10,251 nucleotides of DNA from Caldithrix sp. (GCA_004357015.1 SMXE01000189.1:1-10251), one strand, 5' to 3'; shown: positions 1 to 6,369, numbered from the stretch's first letter. Translations and numbers: made by a program. The notes: generated from the letters alone by a model not told the origin.

Positions 1-29
1 AATTTTATTTGATGAACAGCATTTTTCAT
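1..29 (-). CDS. 5' end of a third gene in the polyketide synthase operon (partial)
   Basis: On the minus strand an ATG at 29-27 opens a frame reading MKNAVHQIK to the window edge. A strong Shine-Dalgarno sequence GGAGAGG (42-36) lies 6 nt before it. The gene starts 46 bp after the stop of the ICMT-like gene and in the same direction, so it is probably the third gene of the type III polyketide synthase operon. Only nine codons are visible and no function can be read from them. In known type III synthase clusters the third gene is often a tailoring oxidoreductase (for example SrsC), but that is context only. The evidence for a real start is the ribosome binding site and position. Confidence 0.6.
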
Positions 30-35
30 ATTGCA

Positions 36-42
36 CCTCTCC
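36..42 (-). promoter_or_regulatory. Ribosome binding site of the partial gene at the left edge
   Basis: GGAGAGG on the minus strand, six nucleotides before the ATG at 29. It is one of the strongest Shine-Dalgarno matches in the window and is the main reason for calling a gene from only nine codons. Confidence 0.6.
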
Positions 43-75
43 AATTGGTTAGAAATAATGGATTAGCTAAATTTT

Positions 76-588
76 CTATTCCAAAAGCGCAAGCGCTCTT
101 TCCTCCTGCTTGATTCGAAAGTAGAGAACAACTGAGTTTGCGATGTTCACCCACACGAGTGTGAGCCAGGCCTTGAAGATGAGCGGAATCAACAGCAATT
201 CCAGCACAACTATCACGTAGTTTGGGTGGCGAAAATGTTTGTACGGGCCTTTACGGATGCGCGCACTGCCCGGAATCACCAGAATCCTCGTGTTCCAGTA
301 CCGGCCGAGCGAGAAGATCACCCAGTAACGCAACATTTGAACGAGAAGCAGAACAGCCACCGCAAGCTGCCAGCCCGTGATAAGCGGATAGCCTTTAATT
401 CCCGTTTCCAACAGCAGACTCGCAAAAAAGCAAATGTGCAGCAGCACGATGAATGGGTAGTGGCCGCGACCAAATTCTCTGGCGCCTCGTTCTCTCATCC
501 ACTTTTCATTTGAACGCGCCCTGAGAAGCTCAATGAGCCTTAGCAAGACAATGCCTGCAAACACAAAATAGAAAACAGCAACGTTCAC
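76..588 (-). CDS. ICMT-family membrane methyltransferase (BpsB/SrsB-like)
   Basis: 170-residue integral membrane protein of the isoprenylcysteine carboxyl methyltransferase family. Hydrophobic segments are near residues 3-22, 43-60, 70-94, 123-140 and 143-157. The C-terminal half carries the family's SAM-binding signature RHPNY (120-124) after a GPYKHF stretch, and ends with the conserved polar segment RIKQEERA (158-165). The start is GTG at 588-586. It overlaps the TGA of the upstream type III polyketide synthase in the sequence GTGA (4 bp), which implies translational coupling. From this pairing, known in BpsA-BpsB and SrsA-SrsB, the likely role is SAM-dependent O-methylation of an alkylpyrone or alkylresorcinol at the membrane, not methylation of a prenylated protein. 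The family call is firm. The substrate is inferred from the neighbour. Confidence 0.9.
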   Translation of the reverse strand: MNVAVFYFVFAGIVLLRLIELLRARSNEKWMRERGAREFGRGHYPFIVLLHICFFASLLLETGIKGYPLITGWQLAVAVLLLVQMLRYWVIFSLGRYWNTRILVIPGSARIRKGPYKHFRHPNYVIVVLELLLIPLIFKAWLTLVWVNIANSVVLYFRIKQEERALALLE

Positions 589-1649
589 TCGCTCTCAGCC
601 ACGAAACTCTCCATGGAGAACCCGGGGCCCAAGGATGAAGACAATAACTTCATCCCCGGCCTGAATTCTTGCGATCGCATGAATTCGTTCAGCACAAACA
701 AGACTGTCGTACTGGACATATTGCCGTATTTGCTCTGCACACTGCGCATGTACCTGGTTTGGGCATGCGTCATTTCGAGCGCCCGCTCTAATGCGGCAAT
801 GATTTTCGGCCCGCCGGGATGCGATAGCAGCACTGCGATATCGCTGAGCCCCAGATTGTGGCGCGTGAGGAATTGCACGATAGCAGGCCTGGCAAACTCC
901 ATCGTAATGCTCGGAATATTTTTGGAAAACACCACGCTCAATCCGTTTTCGCCGACATCCCATCCCATGACGTCGAGCGTGTTTTTCCATGTGATCGAAT
1001 CCGAAAAGAGCACACGCAACATCCGGTCGGATCTGATTTTACTCCTGTCGCCGCAAAGCAACACTGCGCTGGCGCCATCGCCGAAAAGGGACGTGGCAAT
1101 CAGGTTGCTCTTTGACAAATCCTGGCGCACGAACGTGAGACTGCACAATTCCACCGACACAACCAGGGCATTCTTTTCCGGATACGCCTTCAGCCAATCG
1201 CAGGCGCGCGCAATGCCGGCTACGCCACCAGCGCAGCCCAGGCCCCAGATGGGGGTTCGCAGAATAAATTGGTTTAGTCCCAGCTCGTTAAACAGAAACG
1301 CATCGATGCTGGGCGTGGAGATGCCGGTGGTGGAAACAAAGAAAATGTGGTGAATCTTATCGGCAGGCAGGTCCCTTCTGCGCAGCAGTCCGGTTATCGC
1401 GTCTGAACATAGCCGGATTGCCTCACTTACATAACGTTCGTTACGCTCCGCGAAAGTATGCTGTTCCCCGAACCACTCCAGCGGTGCAGCCAAATAACGG
1501 TTCTCAATGCTGGTATTTTCAAAAATGTTCATCAGCTTGCTCTTGCCGGCGGTAAATTCCGGAAATAGCTCCTTCACAAATGCCGCAATCTTGCTCTGTG
1601 GAACGGCATGTTCAGGCACGACGTTTTCGATATCAACGATTCTTGGCAT
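585..1649 (-). CDS. Type III polyketide synthase (chalcone synthase-like, alkylpyrone/alkylresorcinol type)
   Basis: 354 residues, the usual length for a bacterial type III polyketide synthase. The thiolase-fold catalytic triad is complete: Cys139 in WGLGCAGG, His277 in LLSHPGGPK, and Asn310 in SKYGNMSS. The C-terminal loop normally GFGPG reads SLGPGFS (339-345). The N-terminal half has the family stretch VSTTGISTPSIDA (105-117). These enzymes extend an acyl-CoA starter with malonyl-CoA and cyclise the chain to a pyrone or resorcinol. The ICMT-like partner suggests a long-chain alkylpyrone or alkylresorcinol product, as for BpsA and SrsA, but the starter and the number of extensions cannot be read from sequence. 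The ATG at 1649 has no clear Shine-Dalgarno; another ATG at 1656 is out of frame. First gene of a minus-strand operon of at least two, probably three, genes. Confidence 0.95.
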   Translation of the reverse strand: MPRIVDIENVVPEHAVPQSKIAAFVKELFPEFTAGKSKLMNIFENTSIENRYLAAPLEWFGEQHTFAERNERYVSEAIRLCSDAITGLLRRRDLPADKIHHIFFVSTTGISTPSIDAFLFNELGLNQFILRTPIWGLGCAGGVAGIARACDWLKAYPEKNALVVSVELCSLTFVRQDLSKSNLIATSLFGDGASAVLLCGDRSKIRSDRMLRVLFSDSITWKNTLDVMGWDVGENGLSVVFSKNIPSITMEFARPAIVQFLTRHNLGLSDIAVLLSHPGGPKIIAALERALEMTHAQTRYMRSVQSKYGNMSSTTVLFVLNEFMRSQEFRPGMKLLSSSLGPGFSMESFVAESE

Positions 1650-1701
1650 GGTTCATGGAAAAGTGTAGTATTTTACGGATGTACCCATCAGTTTTTTTCA
1701 T

Positions 1702-1720
1702 CCTAACCTGGCGCAGCCGG
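1702..1720 (+). repeat. 19-bp intergenic repeat, copy 1
   Basis: CCTAACCTGGCGCAGCCGG, identical to 5421-5439 and in the same orientation. Inside it CTGGC-GCA-GCCGG can fold as a 5-bp stem (one G-T pair) with a 3-nt loop. Both copies are intergenic, which suggests a dispersed genomic repeat. The flanks of the two copies differ immediately outside the 19 bp. Confidence 0.7.
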
Positions 1721-1812
1721 AGCAACTAAACCTCTAACCGCTGAGAATGCAGGAGTGGCTGAAAAAGACCTCTCGCAGACGCTGCTTTGCGGTTTCGCCG
1801 TTTTCGAATTTC

Positions 1813-1825
1813 GGCGCTAAGCGCC
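1813..1825. repeat. Short perfect inverted repeat (GGCGCT-A-AGCGCC)
   Basis: Six-base perfect arms around a single base in otherwise featureless DNA. There is no run of T after it on either strand, so it is not a clear terminator. It may be part of a degraded repeat or a protein-binding site. Confidence 0.4.
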
Positions 1826-2185
1826 TAAATACGACCACCTAATGGAAAAATCGAATTGGCCTAAGTCAGGTTTGATACAAGATGGCGTCAGTTGCCAAAA
1901 GTTGATTCCGGGGCGGGTTTTGTGTTGCTCTGATTTTCAAAATATTAAGATTAAATCGATGAAAGTCAAGCAGAAATTTCGTGCCGGGAAGAAACGCATG
2001 GAAAAGTATTTGATTTGCAATTTTACGTTCTATATTATTTGGTGTTTGAACGACCTAAGTGATTGAGTTTTCGTGCAGACATTAATTGATTACCTAAAAT
2101 ATGCGTGGCCATTAGCTATGGGCCTTTGGCTTTTAATTTTTTGAACTTTACATTGTGAATTATCGTGAATATCATTTCACCCGTT

Positions 2186-2333
2186 GAGACTGTCGAAAAA
2201 GCTCAGATGCCAATTTTCCGAAAAATGACGACCTCCATCTTTCGCTTCTAAGTGACACTTTCGGGTCGCGGCATCATTTTAGTATGCCTTTTTCGGGTTG
2301 AGTTTTTGGCCAAAAGACTTTTTCGACAGTCTC
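2186..2333. mobile_element. MITE-like element, 148 bp, 16-bp perfect terminal inverted repeats
   Basis: The left end GAGACTGTCGAAAAAG (2186-2201) is the exact reverse complement of the right end CTTTTTCGACAGTCTC (2318-2333). The trinucleotide GTT lies directly outside both ends (2183-2185 and 2334-2336), as expected of a 3-bp target duplication. Inside, further imperfect complementarity occurs, for example CCGAAAAA (2218-2225) with TTTTTCGG (2289-2296), so the whole element could fold into a long imperfect hairpin. It is too short to encode a transposase, so it would be a non-autonomous miniature element moved in trans. The ends look like those of an insertion sequence, but the parent family is not identified. 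It lies about 120 bp upstream of the lipoprotein gene. Confidence 0.75.
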
Positions 2334-2388
2334 GTTAGGTGATTTACAATAACCATTTAACTAATTGAATTTTATTAGCTAAAAGATA

Positions 2389-2404
2389 ATTGCCAAAAGG
2401 CAAT
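2389..2404 (+). repeat. Small hairpin upstream of the lipoprotein gene
   Basis: ATTGCC-AAAA-GGCAAT, a 6-bp perfect stem with a four-A loop, lying 46 bp before the ATG at 2451. It may sit in the 5' untranslated region or be an operator. No function is supported beyond the symmetry. Confidence 0.35.
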
Positions 2405-2450
2405 CGCGCAATTTAGAAGTTAGTTGTCTTGGAAAGTAGGTGCAACTAAG

Positions 2451-3398
2451 ATGAAATCCATGAGAGCCGTGGGCGTTCTGCTTGTTCTCCCTATGCTGTT
2501 TTTGAATTGTTCTGACAGCGACAACCCCACAACCTCTCGCCCAACCGCCACCGAAATTAGCGGTTCCCTTTCAGGTGAATTGCCGCGAAGCAATTCACCG
2601 TATCTTGTAACCGGAACAGTAACCGTTCAGCCGAACACAAAGCTCGAGATTGCCGCCGGCGTGCGTTTGATGTTCGCCGATTCAACGATGCTGATCGTCA
2701 AAGGAGAGTTGCAGGCCGTCGGCAGCGCCGATAGGGTGATCGAGTTTGAAGCTGCCGAAAACAACTGGTTCGGGGTCAAATTCATCGATACTGATGCGCC
2801 ATCTCAATTGTCCTTTTGTACTTTGACGGACGTACTATTCGATGTCCCGGACTCGCTGCGAAACAGCGCTATCGAGGTTCTGAACGCGGCTCTCACAATG
2901 CAGAATTGCATCATCCGTGATAATTTCACGCTGCTGGGGGGCGGGCTGTTTGCATCACGGTCACAGGTGACGGTCAGCAACAACATTTTCCGCGACAACC
3001 GATCGGAGAATTTTGGCGCGGGCATATTGCTGGTGGAGTCGGAGGTCTTGGTGGTCAACAACACGATTTTCAGGAACGAGTGTATCAACTTCGGCGGCGG
3101 CCTGGTGGTCAGCGATCCGGTTTCGTCGGACATTCAGAACAACATTTTCTATCAGAATACAGCTACGGGCGGAGATCCGCGCATCGCTCTGTTTTCAGGG
3201 GACTCCAGCAATTTTACGCCGCAGTACAATTTTCTACCTCTTGGCAATATGGACCCGCTTTTTTTCTCCAGCGACAACCTCCATCTCGCCCCGACGTCAC
3301 CCGCAATCGACAAAGGCAATCCGGATGCTGCCTTCAACGATGTGGATCTATCGCGCAATGATCAGGGCGCTTATGGCGGCCCGCTCGGGAACTGGTAG
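2451..3398 (+). CDS. Secreted lipoprotein with right-handed beta-helix repeats
   Basis: 315 residues. A basic, hydrophobic signal sequence ends in LFLNC with Cys20 as the probable lipidated residue. The lipobox is atypical (Asn before Cys), and a Ser/Asp/Thr-rich linker follows. A stretch reading GTVTVQPNTKLEIAAGVRL (55-73 region) begins a region of beta-strand turns. From about 150 to 236 there are repeats of the NCIIRDN / NNIFRDN / NNTIFRN / NNIFYQN type, typical of parallel beta-helix proteins. The C-terminus has SPAIDKGNPD and a final DQGAYGGP, common at the end of DUF1565/choice-of-anchor beta-helix proteins. Function is unknown; such proteins may bind or cleave polysaccharide, but no catalytic residues are recognised. 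The ATG at 2451 is chosen over an upstream TTG (2424) because it places the signal peptide at the N-terminus and follows TAGGTG. An lgt homologue lies two genes downstream. Confidence 0.8.
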   Translation: MKSMRAVGVLLVLPMLFLNCSDSDNPTTSRPTATEISGSLSGELPRSNSPYLVTGTVTVQPNTKLEIAAGVRLMFADSTMLIVKGELQAVGSADRVIEFEAAENNWFGVKFIDTDAPSQLSFCTLTDVLFDVPDSLRNSAIEVLNAALTMQNCIIRDNFTLLGGGLFASRSQVTVSNNIFRDNRSENFGAGILLVESEVLVVNNTIFRNECINFGGGLVVSDPVSSDIQNNIFYQNTATGGDPRIALFSGDSSNFTPQYNFLPLGNMDPLFFSSDNLHLAPTSPAIDKGNPDAAFNDVDLSRNDQGAYGGPLGNW

Positions 3399-3484
3399 TT
3401 CAGACGATCTGCATTTCTTCCTTGCTTGCATCCCTAACTTTTCTATTTTAATGTCAAGACAAACGTACAATCCTGATATTTGCC

Positions 3485-4576
3485 ATGCACTATACTGATC
3501 TGGACACCCCGGCCCTGCTGATTGACCTCGACCGGCTGGAATCGAATGTCGTCATGATGGCCGATCTGGCGCGGCATCATGATGTCAAACTGCGCCCGCA
3601 CACCAAAACGCATAAGTGCCCGGAGATCGCTAAGTTGCAGTTGGAAAACGGCGCGGTGGGCATCACCTGCGCCAAACTGGGCGAGGCAGAAGTGATGGCC
3701 GCCGCCGGACTGGATGACATTCTCATCGCGAACGAAATCATCGGAGAGCAAAAGTACCGACGATTGATGGAGCTCTCCGGGATGGCCAGGTTGTGTGTCG
3801 CCATTGACAGCGAGTTCGGCGCGCACAGTCTCAACGCGGCTCTGGCGCAGGCAGGCAAAACTGTTGAGGTCGTGATCGAAATCAACTGCGGCCAAAACCG
3901 CAGCGGCGTTTTGCCAGATGACGAGGCTCTGAGGCTGGCAAGAGTAATCGAGACGCGGCCGCAGTTGCAGTTGCGCGGACTCATGACACACGGCGGCCAC
4001 GCGTACAATGCGGCGTGCAAAGAGGACATCGCAGAGATCGGGCACGAAGAGGGCGCTGTCATGGTGGCGACTGCCGACCTCCTGCTGCAGGACGGCATTC
4101 AGGTTGAAACTGTCAGCGTTGGTTCCACGCCAACAGCGCCTTACTGCGCTGCGGTGGATGGCGTCACCGAGATCCGACCGGGAACGTATGCGTTCTACGA
4201 TCTGACGCAAGTCGACCTTTTTGCCTGCGCCCTGAAAAATTGCGCGCTCACCGTACTGGCGACAGTGATCAGCCATCCGGCGCAAAACCGCGCCATAATC
4301 GACGCCGGAAAAAAGGCCATGACTTCTGACCCGGCGGGCCGCACCGGGCGCAGCAACGGCTACGGCCTCATAGCAGCGAAGAACACGCTCGTCACACGGC
4401 TGTCGGAAGAACACGGCATCATCGAGTCCGATACAAAATTCGAGATCGGGGAGAAGATCAAGATTATTCCAAATCATGCCTGTGTGGTCGTAAACATGTT
4501 CGATGAAATGTACGGTGTGCGAAACGGTGAAGTGGAGCGCCGGTTCCGAATTGCAGGCCGCGGTCAGATGCGGTAG
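3485..4576 (+). CDS. PLP fold-type III enzyme, D-serine dehydratase / D-threonine aldolase family
   Basis: 363 residues, normal family length. The N-terminal alanine-racemase-like barrel has the PLP lysine motif RPHTKTHK (37-44; Lys41 the probable Schiff-base residue). The phosphate-binding segment SVGSTPT (211-217) and EIRPGTYAFYD (229-239) follow. The C-terminal beta domain has LSEEHG (306-311) and the metal-site sequence PNHAC (329-333). In eukaryotic-type D-serine dehydratase the metal is held by His and Cys at this spacing, whereas characterised D-threonine aldolases have His and Asp. His331/Cys333 therefore favours a dehydratase of D-serine or a related 3-hydroxy D-amino acid. The exact substrate cannot be told from sequence. 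No strong Shine-Dalgarno precedes the ATG. The gene ends 34 bp before the Lgt homologue start and is probably co-transcribed with it. Confidence 0.85.
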   Translation: MHYTDLDTPALLIDLDRLESNVVMMADLARHHDVKLRPHTKTHKCPEIAKLQLENGAVGITCAKLGEAEVMAAAGLDDILIANEIIGEQKYRRLMELSGMARLCVAIDSEFGAHSLNAALAQAGKTVEVVIEINCGQNRSGVLPDDEALRLARVIETRPQLQLRGLMTHGGHAYNAACKEDIAEIGHEEGAVMVATADLLLQDGIQVETVSVGSTPTAPYCAAVDGVTEIRPGTYAFYDLTQVDLFACALKNCALTVLATVISHPAQNRAIIDAGKKAMTSDPAGRTGRSNGYGLIAAKNTLVTRLSEEHGIIESDTKFEIGEKIKIIPNHACVVVNMFDEMYGVRNGEVERRFRIAGRGQMR

Positions 4577-4600
4577 GGGCTCAACCAGTGGGAAAAGAAG

Positions 4601-4608
4601 AAAGGAAA
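4601..4608 (+). promoter_or_regulatory. Ribosome binding site that sets the lgt start
   Basis: AAAGGAAA just before the ATG at 4611. It supports this start over the longer frame opening at 4503, which would run 74 bp back into the upstream enzyme gene. Confidence 0.6.
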
Positions 4609-4610
4609 TT

Positions 4611-5375
4611 ATGATACCAGAGCTCTTCAAAATCGGTCCGGTGACCATCAACAGCTTTGGCGTGATGGCCATGCTGGCATTTCTTGTGCCAACGCTGCTG
4701 CTGCGCAAAGAGGTGGCGCGCAAAGGCCAGGATCCGGAATTGGCGGCCGGGATTGCCATCGCCGCCATGGTCGGTGGTTTTCTAGGAGCAAGACTTTACT
4801 ACATCATCGAGCGATGGCAGCAATTTCTGGCCAACCCATCTAACTATCTTTTTACCGGCGCCGGCCTGGTGTGGTATGGTGGGTTATTGGGCGGCGCATT
4901 TGCAGTGATCTGGTATATCCATAGAAATAATGTGTCTGTACCAATGATCGTAGACCTGACGGCGCCGTTGCTTGCACTCGGCCAGGTATTTGGCAGAGGC
5001 GGCTGCCTGCTTTCCGGCGATGGCGACTACGGGCCGCCAACCGATGTGCCCTGGGCACTGTCCTTCCCGAATGGCATCGTTCCGACCCATGAGCTGGTTC
5101 ATCCAACGCCCATCTACGACATGCTCATTCTGTTCGGTATCTTTCTGTTCTTGTGGAAAATCCGCAAGCGGGATTTACCTGGGGGTGTTAAATTTGGGCT
5201 TTATCTGGTGCTGATCGGGGTCGGGCGGCTGGCAACCGAGTTTTTCCGTAACACGCCGAGAGTGTTCTTCGGCGCAACCATGGCGCAACTTATCAGCGTC
5301 GGTTTGATTCTGACAGGCCTGATCTTGATCTGGAACCTGGTTAAGACTGCAGGAAAACGAGCCGGGCACGCCTAA
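4611..5375 (+). CDS. lgt: Prolipoprotein diacylglyceryl transferase (Lgt family, variant active-site signature)
   Basis: 254 residues with about seven hydrophobic segments. Family features are IGPVTINSFGVMA at the N-terminus (8-20), GLVWYGGLLGG (85-95), the signature FGRGGCLLSGDGDYG (127-141), TDVPWA (144-149), HPTPIYD (164-170) and the RLATE pair Arg206/Glu210. Lgt transfers a diacylglyceryl group from phosphatidylglycerol to the lipobox cysteine of prelipoproteins in the inner membrane, and the window also holds a candidate substrate. Relative to E. coli Lgt several residues differ: the essential Asn146 aligns with Cys132, Tyr26 with Phe16, and His103 with Tyr89. Arg143 (here Arg129), Gly154 (here Gly141), and Arg239/Glu243 are kept. 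This GC/GDGDYG version may be a separate subfamily, so canonical Lgt activity is likely but not proven. The start is set by the ribosome binding site 2 nt upstream at 4601-4608. Confidence 0.88.
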   Translation: MIPELFKIGPVTINSFGVMAMLAFLVPTLLLRKEVARKGQDPELAAGIAIAAMVGGFLGARLYYIIERWQQFLANPSNYLFTGAGLVWYGGLLGGAFAVIWYIHRNNVSVPMIVDLTAPLLALGQVFGRGGCLLSGDGDYGPPTDVPWALSFPNGIVPTHELVHPTPIYDMLILFGIFLFLWKIRKRDLPGGVKFGLYLVLIGVGRLATEFFRNTPRVFFGATMAQLISVGLILTGLILIWNLVKTAGKRAGHA

Positions 5376-5420
5376 CCCGAGGAGCGATTTCTTGCATAAA
5401 TTAGCGTATGTTGAACTGCC

Positions 5421-5439
5421 CCTAACCTGGCGCAGCCGG
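5421..5439 (+). repeat. 19-bp intergenic repeat, copy 2
   Basis: CCTAACCTGGCGCAGCCGG, identical to 1702-1720. It sits in the 84-bp gap between the convergent lgt and CheY-like genes, where transcription ends from both sides would meet. The short stem CTGGC-GCA-GCCGG has no run of T beside it, so a standard intrinsic terminator is not supported. Confidence 0.7.
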
Positions 5440-5459
5440 TGCTTGCGTGAATGATCACA

Positions 5460-5840
5460 CTAAGGAAGCAACTCACGTAGTTTGGTTTCAAGCGCGTTCA
5501 GCGTATACGGTTTGTTCAGCAGGCAGACCGCATTTTCGTCGAACGGCAACATTTCCTTCATGTGCTGATCCCAACCAAAACCCGTGACCAGCAGCACCGG
5601 GAGATCAGGCTTTATCTGCTTCAAGCCCGTTATAGTATCCGGTCCGTTCATTCTCGGCATGAACATATCCACAATGGCAGCATCAATATTGTTGGCCTGC
5701 TCCTGAAAAATTTCGATGGCTTCACAGCCATCACAAGCAGTGACTGTCATATAACCGAGTTTGTTGAGAATCCGCACGGTCAGTTTTCTCACCGCTTCTT
5801 CGTCTTCAATAACAAGAACAGTCTTGTCCCTGTCAGTCAT
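5460..5840 (-). CDS. CheY-like single-domain response regulator
   Basis: 126-residue receiver domain with no output domain. The phosphorylation site is complete: acidic pair Glu12/Asp13, phospho-acceptor Asp58 in IVDMFMP, Thr86 in LVTG, and Lys110 in NKPYT. It closely resembles the C-terminal receiver of the hybrid kinase at 7395-9728, sharing EDExAVR, RILxxLGY, VDxxMPxxxGPDT, VTG and KPYT in the same order. It probably arose as a copy of that domain and may be phosphorylated by the same kinase or accept phosphate within the same relay. The start at 5840 follows a good Shine-Dalgarno, AAGAAGGAAC (5856-5847). It is the last gene of the minus-strand signalling run and ends 84 bp from the convergent lgt gene. 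Confidence 0.92.
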   Translation of the reverse strand: MTDRDKTVLVIEDEEAVRKLTVRILNKLGYMTVTACDGCEAIEIFQEQANNIDAAIVDMFMPRMNGPDTITGLKQIKPDLPVLLVTGFGWDQHMKEMLPFDENAVCLLNKPYTLNALETKLRELLP

Positions 5841-5922
5841 TAGTAAGTTCCTTCTTAATCTTCACACCTGAGGTTTCGGTTCGGCGTCGCATTCACAGCG
5901 CGAGCTTGTCCGAGTTCACTAC

Positions 5923-6312
5923 TTAATGTGCAGCAGCATGCCAGGTAGCCAATGCATTCTTGTAGTCATTGAGATAGGGCGACATGTCACTTGGCCCAAA
6001 TGCGCCTTCGAAGAAGTAGTCTACGCCTTCAGCCAAGCACTTGGTTTTGAAATCGGGATAAGTGAAATCGGAGAGTATGACCACGAAGGGTTCGTACCTG
6101 CCGCTCTTAAGCGTGTGCATAAGGTCGAGCACATTTCCGCCAGGCAATGGACATTCGAGTAGAATGATATCCGACCTGAACTGGACGACGAACTCAGCAG
6201 TTTCTTTCAGATTGCGCGACTGAATGATCAGATCAATCCGATCTACAAAGGAGAGAAGAGGGGTAACCTGATTGCCCAGGAGCCATGAGCCACCAGCTAT
6301 AAGGACTTTCAT
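5923..6312 (-). CDS. Degenerate receiver-domain protein (pseudo-receiver)
   Basis: 129 residues with the hydrophobic pattern of a receiver domain: MKVLIAGGSW, then SDIILLECPLPGGNVLDLM (48-65 region), FVVILSD (76-82), and LAEGVDYFFEG (93-103). All active-site positions are changed. The N-terminal acidic pair is AlaGlyGly (6-8), the phospho-acceptor is Glu53, the conserved Thr is Ser81, and the lysine after the last strand is Gly103. It therefore cannot be phosphorylated like a normal response regulator, and the Glu may mimic an active state. The frame is intact and has the length of a full domain, so it looks like a functional protein and not a pseudogene. It sits between a NarL-type regulator and a CheY-like receiver. 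The likely role is a constitutive or phosphorylation-independent partner of the relay. The Shine-Dalgarno is weak. Confidence 0.8.
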   Translation of the reverse strand: MKVLIAGGSWLLGNQVTPLLSFVDRIDLIIQSRNLKETAEFVVQFRSDIILLECPLPGGNVLDLMHTLKSGRYEPFVVILSDFTYPDFKTKCLAEGVDYFFEGAFGPSDMSPYLNDYKNALATWHAAAH

Positions 6313-6350
6313 GATACTACCAGAATTTATGCCAACATCTTTTCGAAAAT

Positions 6351-6369
6351 ATCCGAATAGATTTCGGAT
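6351..6369 (-). repeat. Perfect 7-bp inverted repeat upstream of the pseudo-receiver
   Basis: ATCCGAA (6351-6357) and TTCGGAT (6363-6369) around the five-base loop TAGAT. On the minus strand ATTTTC follows the stem, so it could be a weak terminator of the NarL-type transcript, or an operator 38 bp before the pseudo-receiver ATG. Confidence 0.4.

Larger units (their letters stand above)
1650..2450. other. Long intergenic region between the divergent PKS operon and lipoprotein gene
   Basis: About 800 bp with no convincing gene. Its right half is AT-rich. It contains a 19-bp repeat copy (1702-1720), a GC-rich perfect hairpin (1813-1825), a 148-bp MITE-like element (2186-2333) and a small hairpin (2389-2404). 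It must also hold the promoters for the minus-strand PKS operon and the plus-strand lipoprotein gene. A TTGAAT (2365-2370) and GATAAT (2385-2390) pair upstream of the lipoprotein has only 14 bp between the boxes, too short to call a promoter. The open frame at 1842-2066 looks spurious because it lacks a ribosome binding site and any recognisable motif. Confidence 0.6.

Noticed and set aside
613..1353. 246-codon open frame on the plus strand opposite the type III polyketide synthase
   Set aside because: A shadow of the synthase, whose complete catalytic triad shows the minus strand is the coding one.
1842..2066. 74-codon open frame in the intergenic region
   Set aside because: No Shine-Dalgarno, no motif, and Lys/Cys/Phe-rich composition expected of AT-rich non-coding DNA.
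3013..3498. 161-codon plus-strand frame overlapping the end of the beta-helix gene
   Set aside because: Out of frame with the repeats, very rich in Arg, Ser and Trp, and without a start signal.
3443..4768. 441-codon open frame on the minus strand opposite the PLP enzyme and the start of lgt
   Set aside because: It is antisense to a gene with clear family motifs, has no recognisable domain or ribosome binding site, and its low stop frequency follows from the codon use of the real gene.
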